From Streptomyces sp. XD-27 (GTDB taxonomy: Bacteria > Actinomycetota > Actinomycetes > Streptomycetales > Streptomycetaceae), in the NCBI RefSeq assembly GCF_030553055.1, contig NZ_CP130713.1:5208001-5272000 (forward strand): a stretch of 64,000 bases of DNA, in the 5' to 3' direction. Position 1 is the stretch's first letter; the number at the start of each line of letters is the position of its first letter. The position numbers were made by a program, and so were the translations under genes. The notes beneath the pieces were generated by a model. The model was not told the origin of the DNA, did no database searches, and saw only the letters and a list, made by a program, of their open reading frames with translations. This document shows positions 9,485 to 16,587 of the stretch, piece by piece.

Positions 9485-9620
9485 CGGGGAACATGGCGCC
9501 ACCTCGCACCACCTGGCGCCGAGTGGCGCCGCCTGGCGCCGGGTGGTGTCACCTGGCGCCGTCCAGTGCCGACCGGCGCGATGGGATGCTCCTGAGGGCG
9601 CAAAGGGTGCGCATGGCGCC
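9485..9620. repeat. Decamer array with GGCGCC palindromes spaced in multiples of 10 bp
   Basis: GGCGCC starts at 9495, 9515, 9525, 9535, 9555 and 9615, all separated by exact multiples of 10. The underlying unit is about ACCTGGCGCC, with degenerate units at 9501-9510 and 9541-9550. It lies in the 377-bp gap between the SGNH hydrolase and the HicB-like gene, 120-250 bp upstream of the latter. The helical phasing would place all sites on one face of the DNA, as for cooperative protein binding, but a decaying tandem repeat gives the same pattern. The rest of the gap holds nothing else I can identify. Confidence 0.7.
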
Positions 9621-9740
9621 ACGAGGGCTCCATCGCCCTCCTCGCGTTTCCGCAGGTCAGGGCGGCTTTCCGTAGGTCCGCCCGGCAGGGGGTGCCACTC
9701 CGGCTTGCATGTGACACCGTTGTGGTGCCATGATGAGGTC

Positions 9741-10253
9741 ATGGACCTCGCCCCGTATGTCGACACTCTCCGCCGTGAACTCACGGTGGCCGCCGCAGCC
9801 GGTGGGGACGATGCCCGCGAGCTGGCCGACCGGCTCACCGCTCCCCTGGAGTCGGTGACCCGTCTGACCATGCTCGACGTGCTCTCCGCCGCGATGGACG
9901 AGCTCACCCGTGAGCTCGCCCCCGGTTCGGTCGAGGTTCGGCTGCGCGGGCTCAACCCCGACTTCGTGCTGACGCTGCCGCCCGCCGAGAGCGGCGCCCC
10001 CGCGGAGCCGACCGCGCCCGTCGAACCGCTCACCGCTCCCGCCGAAGGTGACGAGGGTGGCACCGCCCGCGTCAATCTGCGTCTGCCGGCCTCCCTCAAG
10101 GCCCGCGTCGAGGAGGCCGCGAGCCGCGAGGGCCTGTCGGTCAACGCGTGGCTGGTGCGGGCCGCCTCGGCCGCGGTCGGCAGTGGCACGCGGCCGCGTA
10201 CGACGGGGAAGACCCAGACCGTCGGACAGAGCATGACGGGCTGGGTGCGCTAG
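9741..10253 (+). CDS. HicB-like ribbon-helix-helix protein
   Basis: A 170-residue protein. The C-terminal segment VNLRLPASLKARVEEAASRE (about residues 110-140) is an Arc/HicB-type ribbon-helix-helix DNA-binding motif followed by GLSVNAWLVRAA. The N-terminal half (MDLAPYVDTLRREL...) is helical, with an acidic Ala/Pro linker. HicB-family proteins are often antitoxins, but no HicA toxin (double-stranded RNA-binding, ~60 residues) is adjacent. Here the gene heads a run with a DUF4097 protein and a DrrAB-like ABC exporter, so a transcriptional or envelope-stress role is more likely. The start is ATG at 9741 after TGATGAGGTC; a longer in-frame extension reads through low-complexity DNA and was rejected. 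Confidence 0.7.
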   Translation: MDLAPYVDTLRRELTVAAAAGGDDARELADRLTAPLESVTRLTMLDVLSAAMDELTRELAPGSVEVRLRGLNPDFVLTLPPAESGAPAEPTAPVEPLTAPAEGDEGGTARVNLRLPASLKARVEEAASREGLSVNAWLVRAASAAVGSGTRPRTTGKTQTVGQSMTGWVR

Positions 10254-10335
10254 CCGCGCCCCCGCCCGCACCACTTCACCCACACCACGTCCCACCAGCG
10301 GGGACGCCCCAAAGACTCAAGAGGACGGGACAGCC

Positions 10336-11178
10336 ATGCCTTCTTTCGACACTCCCGAACCGATCTCGGTCACCGCCCACGTGGAGGCCGGTTCCATCCA
10401 GTTCACCGCGAGCAAGCGCCTCGACACCGTCGTCCAGGTGCGGCCCCGCGACCCGAAGAAGGACCTGGACGTGCGGACGGCCGAGCAGACCGAGGTCGGT
10501 TACGCGAGCGGCGTGCTGACCGTCAGGACGCCCAAGTCCAGCCTGTTCGGCCGCTCCGGCATCGTCGACGTGGCGGTCGAACTGCCCGCGGGCTCGCGCA
10601 TCGACATGACCGGCGCCTGGACCCAGGTGCTCGGTGAGGGCTGGCTCGGCGAGGTCAACGTGAAGACCTCGTCCGGCGACGTCCGCCTCGAGACCACCGG
10701 CCCGCTGCGCCTGGAGGCGTCGCACGGCTCGGTCACCGTGGACCGGGTCGAGGGCAGGGCCGAGATCACCACCAGCACCGGCAGCCTGCGCGTCGGCTTC
10801 GTCGACGGCCCCGCCGTCCTGAAGAACTCGCACGGCACCACGACTGTCGGCGCCGCGACCGGCGAGCTGCGGGTGAGCGGCGCCAACGGCGACATCGACA
10901 TCGCGCGCGCCGAGGACTCGGTCACCGCCACCACCGCCCACGGCACCGTGCGCGTGAACGAGGTGGCCCGCGGCACCGTTCAGCTGGAGACCTCCTACGG
11001 CGCCATCGAGGTCGGCATCCGCGAGGGCACCGCCGCCTGGCTCGACGTCAACTCCGGCTCCGGCCAGGTGCGCAACGCGCTCCCCGCGTCCGAGGCCCCA
11101 GAGGATGCCGCGGACACCGTCGAGGTCCGCGCCCGCACCCGGTACGGCAACATCGACATCCTCCGCGCCCGGGTCTGA
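10336..11178 (+). CDS. DUF4097 family beta-strand repeat protein
   Basis: A 280-residue protein without signal peptide or membrane segment, made of repeated short beta strands with a TSSGDV / TSTGSL / NSHGTT / GANGDI / TAHGTV pattern every ~20 residues. This is the hallmark of DUF4097 adhesin-like beta-helices, here predicted cytoplasmic. The start is ATG at 10336 after GAGGACGGGAC. It lies 82 bp after the HicB-like gene and 73 bp before the ABC ATPase, all in one direction, so the four genes are probably co-transcribed. The function of the family is unknown; the context suggests a link to the exporter or to envelope stress. Confidence 0.82.
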   Translation: MPSFDTPEPISVTAHVEAGSIQFTASKRLDTVVQVRPRDPKKDLDVRTAEQTEVGYASGVLTVRTPKSSLFGRSGIVDVAVELPAGSRIDMTGAWTQVLGEGWLGEVNVKTSSGDVRLETTGPLRLEASHGSVTVDRVEGRAEITTSTGSLRVGFVDGPAVLKNSHGTTTVGAATGELRVSGANGDIDIARAEDSVTATTAHGTVRVNEVARGTVQLETSYGAIEVGIREGTAAWLDVNSGSGQVRNALPASEAPEDAADTVEVRARTRYGNIDILRARV

Positions 11179-11251
11179 ACGGCCCCCTCCCCCGCACCAA
11201 CCGCAACCCCCTGATTCCCCTGCCACTCCAGCCTTCGAACGGGAGGGCCCC

Positions 11252-12253
11252 ATGCCTTCTTCTGTCATGCCCACGCCCAGGCGGGGTGACGGTCAGACCC
11301 CGCCCGCCGCCATCTCCGCCGTCGGCCTGCGCAAGTCCTACGGCGACAAGCGCGTCCTCGACGGGATCGACCTGCACATCCCGGCAGGCACCGTCTTCGC
11401 GCTGCTCGGCCCGAACGGCGCCGGCAAGACCACGGCCGTCAAGATCCTCTCCACGCTCATCTCCGCCGACGCCGGCGAGATCCACGTCAGCGGCCACGAC
11501 CTGGCCGCCGACCCGCAGGCGGTACGCGCGGCGATCGGTGTCACCGGGCAGTTCTCCGCCGTCGACGGGTTGATCACCGGCGAGGAGAACATGCTCCTCA
11601 TGGCGGACCTGCAGCACCTGTCCAAGCGCGAGGGGCGGCGGGTCGCCGCCGAGCTGCTGGAGCGCTTCGACCTGGTGGAGGCGTCGAAGAAGCCCGCCTC
11701 CACCTACTCCGGCGGCATGAAGCGCCGCCTCGACATCGCCATGACGCTGGTCGGCAACCCGCGGATCATCTTCCTCGACGAGCCGACCACCGGCCTCGAC
11801 CCCCGCTCCCGCCACAACATGTGGCGCATCATCCGCGAGCTGGTCACGGACGGCGTCACCGTCTTCCTCACCACCCAGTACCTGGACGAGGCCGACGAGC
11901 TCGCCGACCGCATCGCCGTGCTCAACAACGGCAAGCTCGCGGCCGAAGGCACCGCCGAGGAGCTCAAGCGGCTCATCCCCGGCGGGCACGTCCGGCTCCG
12001 CTTCTCCGACCCGGCGGCATACCAGTCGGCCGCCTCCGCGCTGCGCGAGGCCACCCGGGACGACGAGGCGCTGGCGCTGCAGATCCCCAGCGACGGCAGC
12101 CAGCGCGAGCTGCGCTCCATCCTCGACTGGCTGGACTCCGCCGACATCGAGGCGGACGAGCTGACCGTGCACACCCCCGACCTCGACGACGTGTTCTTCG
12201 CCCTGACCGGCAGCACCGGCGTCCCCAGCCAGTCCAAGGAGACCGTCCGATGA
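11252..12253 (+). CDS. ABC transporter ATP-binding protein, DrrA-like drug exporter family
   Basis: A 333-residue ATPase subunit of an ABC-2 exporter. Walker A is GPNGAGKTT (about residue 57), the signature is YSGGMKRRLDIA, Walker B is IIFLDEPTTGLD, and the H-loop region is FLTTQYLDEAD. The C-terminal extension ending DLDDVFFALTG is the DrrA/daunorubicin-resistance signature. The start is ATG at 11252 after GGGAGGG; the frame opens further upstream but reads through the previous gene. Its stop overlaps the permease start in an ATGA, implying translational coupling. The substrate is unknown; homologues export anthracyclines, other natural products or lipids. Confidence 0.93.
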   Translation: MPSSVMPTPRRGDGQTPPAAISAVGLRKSYGDKRVLDGIDLHIPAGTVFALLGPNGAGKTTAVKILSTLISADAGEIHVSGHDLAADPQAVRAAIGVTGQFSAVDGLITGEENMLLMADLQHLSKREGRRVAAELLERFDLVEASKKPASTYSGGMKRRLDIAMTLVGNPRIIFLDEPTTGLDPRSRHNMWRIIRELVTDGVTVFLTTQYLDEADELADRIAVLNNGKLAAEGTAEELKRLIPGGHVRLRFSDPAAYQSAASALREATRDDEALALQIPSDGSQRELRSILDWLDSADIEADELTVHTPDLDDVFFALTGSTGVPSQSKETVR

Positions 12254-13038
12254 GCTCCTTCTCCCTCACCCTGCGCGACTCGTCCACGATGGTGCGCCGC
12301 AACCTCCTCCACGCTCGGCGCTACCCGTCGCTGACGTTGAACCTGCTGCTCACCCCGATCATGCTGCTGCTGGTCTTCGTCTACATCTTCGGCGACACGA
12401 TGAGCGCGGGCATCGGCGGTGCTCCGGACCGCTCCGACTACGTCGCCTACATCGTCCCGGGCCTGCTGCCGATGACCATCGCCAGCACCGTGGTCGGGAC
12501 CGCGGTGTCCGTCTCCAACGACATGAGCGAGGGCATCATCGCCCGCTTCCGCACGATGGCGATCCACCGCCCTTCGGTGCTCATCGGGCACGTCGTCGGC
12601 AGCCTGCTGCAGTCGATCATGAGCGTGGTCCTCGTGGGCGCGGTCGCCGTGGCCATCGGCTTCCGGTCCACGGACGCGACCGCTCTGGAGTGGCTGGCGG
12701 CGTTCGGGTTGGTCACGATGTTCGCCCTGGCGCTCACCTGGATCGCCGTCGGCATGGGCCTGATCAGCCCGAACGCCGAGGCCGCCAGCAACAACGCGAT
12801 GCCGCTGATCCTGCTGCCGATGTTCTCCAGCGCCTTCGTCCCGGTCGACTCCATGCCCGGCTGGTTCCAGCCGATCGCCGAATACCAGCCGTTCACGCCG
12901 GTCATCGAGACCCTGCGCGGGCTGCTGCTCGGCAGTGAGATCGGCAACGACGGGTGGATCGCCGTCGTCTGGTGTGTGGGCCTGACCGCGCTCGGCTACT
13001 TCTGGTCGACCTCGACGTTCAACCGCGACCCGAAGTAA
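12250..13038 (+). CDS. ABC-2 transporter permease, DrrB-like
   Basis: A 262-residue membrane subunit with six predicted transmembrane helices; the first spans about LTLNLLLTPIMLLLVFVYIF and the last lies near IAVVWCVGLTALGYFWS. The ABC-2 motif region YIVPGLLPMTIASTVVGTAV and the ESR-type segment MPGWFQPIAEYQPFTPVIET with its conserved NP/YxPFTP element are typical of DrrB. The start codon ATG overlaps the ATPase stop by 4 bases (ATGA). It is followed by a strong hairpin 48 bp after the stop, so it is the last gene of the operon. Confidence 0.93.
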   Translation: MSSFSLTLRDSSTMVRRNLLHARRYPSLTLNLLLTPIMLLLVFVYIFGDTMSAGIGGAPDRSDYVAYIVPGLLPMTIASTVVGTAVSVSNDMSEGIIARFRTMAIHRPSVLIGHVVGSLLQSIMSVVLVGAVAVAIGFRSTDATALEWLAAFGLVTMFALALTWIAVGMGLISPNAEAASNNAMPLILLPMFSSAFVPVDSMPGWFQPIAEYQPFTPVIETLRGLLLGSEIGNDGWIAVVWCVGLTALGYFWSTSTFNRDPK

Positions 13039-13085
13039 TCGCCATATCAGCGCGGGGGCTGCCTCCCGCGACTCGACCCGCCCCA

Positions 13086-13124
13086 GGGCGGCGTACTCCG
13101 ACACCACGTCGGCGTACGCCGCCC
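13086..13124 (+). terminator. Terminator-like hairpin after the DrrAB-like operon
   Basis: A 17-bp stem with a single mismatch: left arm 13086-13102 (GGGCGGCGTACTCCGAC), loop ACCAC, right arm 13108-13124. It lies 48 bp downstream of the permease stop. No T-run follows, as is common in streptomycete terminators. Confidence 0.75.
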
Positions 13125-13238
13125 GTTGGCGTTCTCGGCGACGAATTCCAATGCCTCGTTGCGCCCTCGTGACGTTGGCGGTCGAGTTCCTACGGTCCTA
13201 CGCTGGCGTCAGCATTCCAGGGGCGCTGTGGACGCCGG

Positions 13239-13487
13239 GTGTCCTGTCGACAGGACGACACCGATCGGCAGTTGAGCACGAACCCATTCGATGACGAGGA
13301 CGGCCGCTTCTACGTGGTGATAAACGACGAGGAGCAGAACTCCCTGTGGCCGGCGTTCGCCGAGGTGCCCGCAGGATGGCGGGTGGTCTTCGGTGAGGCG
13401 GCCAGGGCCGAGTGCCTGGAGTACGTTGAGCAGAACTGGACCGATCTGCGCCCCAGGAGCCTGCGGGAGGCCATGGCGGCGAACTGA
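13239..13487 (+). CDS. MbtH family protein (orphan)
   Basis: MbtH proteins are small partners that bind and activate adenylation domains of non-ribosomal peptide synthetases. The diagnostic sequence is complete: [20 protein letters not shown], then [13 protein letters not shown] and [17 protein letters not shown], including the three conserved tryptophans. Two starts fit: GTG at 13239 (82 residues) or TTG at 13272, which gives the usual ~71-residue length beginning [10 protein letters not shown]. No NRPS, adenylation domain or siderophore gene occurs in the window, so it must act in trans or be a relic. A perfect 16-bp palindrome overlaps the longer start. Confidence 0.88.
   Translation: MSCRQDDTDRQLSTNPFDDEDGRFYVVINDEEQNSLWPAFAEVPAGWRVVFGEAARAECLEYVEQNWTDLRPRSLREAMAAN
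13241..13256. promoter_or_regulatory. Perfect 16-bp palindrome at the mbtH start
   Basis: GTCCTGTCGACAGGAC is fully self-complementary. It sits 16 bp upstream of the TTG start candidate, which argues that the TTG is the real start and the palindrome is an operator or an mRNA 5' hairpin. Confidence 0.4.
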
Positions 13488-13614
13488 CGTCGCTCAGATT
13501 TCCCCGGGGAGTGGAACCGTAAACGCAGGCACCTAAAAGCTCCTCAAGTAGCCTGGCAATAGCATTTATGGCGGACCGGGCTTTGCTTCATGCGATATGA
13601 CGCGGCACGTCGGC

Positions 13615-14978
13615 TCAGACGCGGAACGCGTCCACGTAGCGGCGCGGGTCGCGCCGCAGGTCCGTCTCCCAGCGGTCCCGGCACTGCTCGGCGAACGTCC
13701 TCCCCGTCGCCAGCACCTCGTCCAGCGGATCCAGGTAGAACACCACCTTCCGCGGCTCCAGACCGGCGGCCACCCGGGCCAGCAGTCCGGCCCGGGCCAG
13801 CCGGACCAGCTCCGCCGCGAGCTCGTGGACGCGCTCGCCGCCGAGCATGGTGCGCAGTCCCTCGGCCGGCAGCTCCGCCATCGCCGCGCTGTGCTCCGCC
13901 ACGCTGTAGTCCCGCAGCAGCTCCCAGGCCGCCTCCCGCGACGGCGGGTGGTACGCGAGCCCCACCCACAGCGCCGGTACGGCCGCGACGTACGGGAACG
14001 GCGGGCCGTCCCCGGCGCGCAGCTCCAGGGTCCGGCGCACCCTGACCACCGTCCAGATCTGCGACATGTGGCAGACCCAGTGGCCGTACGTCGGCAGAGA
14101 ACCGTCGTCGAAGCCGTGCCGCAGGATCGTGCCGAAGGGCCGGTCGGGCGCGGGCCGGAACGTGCCGCCGGGGTCCGGGTAGTAGATCATGGGGACCCCG
14201 AGCGCCCAGTCGATGACGTCGTCGGCGCTCACGTCGCCGCGCAGCGCGGGCGGCAGGACGCCGCTGCGGCGCGGATCCATCCGCAGCCAGCCGTGCGACC
14301 GGTGCGACAGCAGCCCGTTCGACCGGCCTTCCTTGAGCGGCGAGTTGACGAGCAGCGCGGAGACCACGGACGACGCGGCCACCAGCATGCGCAGCTTCCG
14401 GCCGAAGTCCTCCTCGGAGAGATAGTCCAGGTGCACCTGCGCGGACAGCGACATCGCCATCGTCTGCGGCCCCCGCTGCCCGGCTCGCCGATGCGGGCGA
14501 AGAACTCCCGCATGACCGCCCCGCGGACCTTCGGCACCCAGGGGGCGGTCTCGACCCGGTCGAAGGGGAGCAGGGCGCCGGGCATCAGCGCGAGCCCGAA
14601 GCGGCCCGCGAGCTCCGCCAGCCGCTCCAGCATGCCGTGCATGTCGTCCACGGCCGCGGCCAGCCCGTCGACCGGGACGGACGAGTACTCCAGCTGGCCG
14701 CCGTGCTCCAGCGTGATCTGCGCCCCGTTCGCCAGCTCCACACCGGTCAGCAGCCCGGCGTCGTACAGGCGTTCCCCGCCCCACTCGGCGAGCACCGCCT
14801 CCAGAACGGCCTTGACCCCGTTCCTCCCCTCGTACGGGGCGGCGAGCCCGGTCTCCGGATCGACCACGCCGCTCTCGATCTCCAGCCCGATCCGCTCGGA
14901 GCCGGTCACCGACGGGGTGAACAGGGACCTGAGGTCATCGCGCCGCAGCCGGGCGCCATTCACGGTCTTGTCAGCCAT
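13615..14978 (-). pseudogene. Glutamate-cysteine ligase family enzyme, one apparent frameshift
   Basis: ATP-dependent glutamate-cysteine ligase of the GCS2 superfamily, about 454 residues if repaired. The N-terminal part (14978 to ~14475) has GLEIESGVVDPETGLAAPYE and ITLEHGGQLEYSS, the glutamate/metal-binding strand. The frame then changes and continues as TMAMSLSAQVHLDYLSEEDF to the end at RRYVDAFRV. Adding one base to the five-C run at 14470-14474 (plus strand) restores a single frame (EPGSGGPQTMAMS). Both halves are otherwise undamaged, so this looks like a sequencing error or a very recent mutation. The start is ATG at 14976-14978 with GAGGGG upstream. It may make gamma-glutamylcysteine for ergothioneine (EgtA role), but no egt genes are nearby. 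Confidence 0.82.
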
Positions 14979-15149
14979 GTGTACGCCCCTCGCGACGTCG
15001 TCGCCCACCAGCCTGACGCGGTGCGCCGCCGCGGGCCACTTGGCGGCACCCGTTGGGAGGCATCGGGGAGGCATCGACGAGAACCGGGCGGAAAAGGCCC
15101 GACAAAAAGCAAAGGCAAGGAGGTCACCCACTCCTTGCCACTCTCAACT

Positions 15150-15181
15150 TATAGCGCACCGGGGGCTTGCGGCAAGGCCCC
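15150..15181 (+). promoter_or_regulatory. Candidate promoter with rifamycin-associated-element-like palindrome
   Basis: An imperfect 21-bp palindrome, GGGGGCTTGC-G-GCAAGGCCCC (15161-15181, one mismatch in the arms), starts six bases after a TATAGC -10-like hexamer (15150-15155). It lies about 74 bp upstream of the glycosyltransferase. From memory it closely resembles the rifamycin-associated element, an inverted repeat found upstream of rifamycin-inactivating genes and of helR in actinomycetes. The two genes that follow are exactly of those kinds, which supports the call. I could not compare it with the published consensus base by base. Confidence 0.65.
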
Positions 15182-15254
15182 GGGCATGCCGCAGAATCTC
15201 CGGCCTAAGCCATCTCCGGCCTGAGCCGGAATCGCGAAAAACGGGGGTTGCACA

Positions 15255-16496
15255 GTGCGTGTGGTGTTGTCGACGTATGGGTCGCGCGGGGACGTCCAGC
15301 CGATGGCGGGGCTCGCGGTGCGGTTGCGGGACCTCGGCGCGGAGGTGCGGGTGTGCGCGCCGGCGGACGAGGAGTTCGCGGAGCTGCTGGCAGGTGTCGG
15401 CGTGGAGCTGGTGCCCTTCGGCCCGTCGGCGCGCGCGCTCATGAAGGCGGCGCCGCAACTGTCCGCGGCGGACCTGCCCCGGCGCGCGGCCGAGCTGATC
15501 GCCGGACTGCTGGACGTGGTCGTCCCGGCGGCGCAGGGGTGCGACGTGGTCGTGGCGACCGGTGCGACGCCGGCCGCGGCCGGCGCGCGGACGGTGGCCG
15601 AGAAGCTGGGCGTCCCGTCCGTGTCCGTGACCTTCCAACAGCTCACCCTGCCGTCGCCGCGGCGACGGCCGCTGGAGTATCCGGGCCGGCCGTTGCCGGC
15701 GGACGTGACCGACAATCGGGTGCTGTGGGACCTGGACGCCCGGACCATCAACGCCCTGTTCGGCGAGGCGCTCAACGCCAACCGGGCGTCGATCGGCCTG
15801 CCCCCGGTGGACGACGTCCGCGCCCACGTCCTCGGCGACCGGCCGTGGCTGGCCACGGACCCGGTCCTGGACCCGTGGCAGGGGACGGCGGAGCTCGACG
15901 TCGTGCAGACCGGCGCGTGGATCCTGCCGGACGAACGCCCGCTGCCGGCAGAGCTGGTGGCGTTCCTGGACGCAGGTGAGCCGCCGGTGTACGTGGGCTT
16001 CGGCAGCATGCCCCTGCACGCCTCGCCGGATGCCGCCCGGGCGGCCGTCGACGCCGTGCGCGCGCAGGGCCGCCGCGTACTCGTCGCCCGCGGCTGGGCC
16101 GACCTGGCCCTGATCGACGACCACGACGACTGCTTCGCCGTCGGCGAGGTCAACCAGCAGGCACTGTTCGGCCGGGTGGCCGCCGTCGTGCACCACGGCG
16201 GCGCGGGCACCACGACGACGGCCGCCCGGGCCGGTGCGCCCCAGGTGGTGGTGCCCCAGGTGGCGGACCAGCCGTACTGGGCGGGCCGGGTGGCCGACCT
16301 GGGCATCGGCGCGGCACACGACGGGCCGACGCCGACCTTCGCGTCCCTGTCGGCCGCGCTCAAAACGGCCCTGACCCCCGAGACCCGCGCGCGAGCGGCC
16401 GCCGTGGCGGACACGGTTCGCAGCGACGGGGCGACGGTGGCCGCGAGGCTGCTGCTCGACGCGATCAGCGGAGAAAGGCCGCCGGCCTCCGCGTGA
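15255..16496 (+). CDS. GT1-family glycosyltransferase, probable rifamycin-inactivating
   Basis: A 413-residue GT-B fold glycosyltransferase of the macrolide/rifamycin (MGT/GtfB) type. The N-terminal acceptor domain opens VVLSTYGSRGDVQPMAGLA. The C-terminal nucleotide-sugar domain has VYVGFGSMP (about 240) and the donor-binding block VVHHGGAGTTTTAARAGAPQ (about 313-333) followed by PQVADQPYWAGRV. The start is GTG at 15255. The specific call, inactivation of rifamycins by glycosylation (Rgt), rests on context: the RAE-like palindrome upstream and the HelR-type gene 91 bp downstream. Without that context it could glycosylate other natural products. Confidence 0.85.
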   Translation: MRVVLSTYGSRGDVQPMAGLAVRLRDLGAEVRVCAPADEEFAELLAGVGVELVPFGPSARALMKAAPQLSAADLPRRAAELIAGLLDVVVPAAQGCDVVVATGATPAAAGARTVAEKLGVPSVSVTFQQLTLPSPRRRPLEYPGRPLPADVTDNRVLWDLDARTINALFGEALNANRASIGLPPVDDVRAHVLGDRPWLATDPVLDPWQGTAELDVVQTGAWILPDERPLPAELVAFLDAGEPPVYVGFGSMPLHASPDAARAAVDAVRAQGRRVLVARGWADLALIDDHDDCFAVGEVNQQALFGRVAAVVHHGGAGTTTTAARAGAPQVVVPQVADQPYWAGRVADLGIGAAHDGPTPTFASLSAALKTALTPETRARAAAVADTVRSDGATVAARLLLDAISGERPPASA

Positions 16497-16534
16497 ACCA
16501 CGCGGGATCACCGACACCACGCAGGATCACCGAC
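16497..16534. repeat. 19-bp tandem duplication directly after the glycosyltransferase stop
   Basis: Two adjacent 19-bp units (16497-16515 and 16516-16534; ACCACGCGGGATCACCGAC and the same with one change) begin at the base after the TGA stop. Part of the stop-anchored repeat series. Confidence 0.85.
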
Positions 16535-16587
16535 CACCACCTGCCGCGCGCCATGGTCGCAAGCGACCTCACATCGGAGCTGATGAC

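Noticed and set aside
9741..10253. HicAB toxin-antitoxin pair
   Set aside because: No HicA-like ORF on either side in either strand; neighbours are a DUF4097 protein and an ABC exporter.
13615..14978. Ergothioneine cluster around the glutamate-cysteine ligase
   Set aside because: No egtB, egtC, egtD or egtE gene nearby; the family also has other roles.
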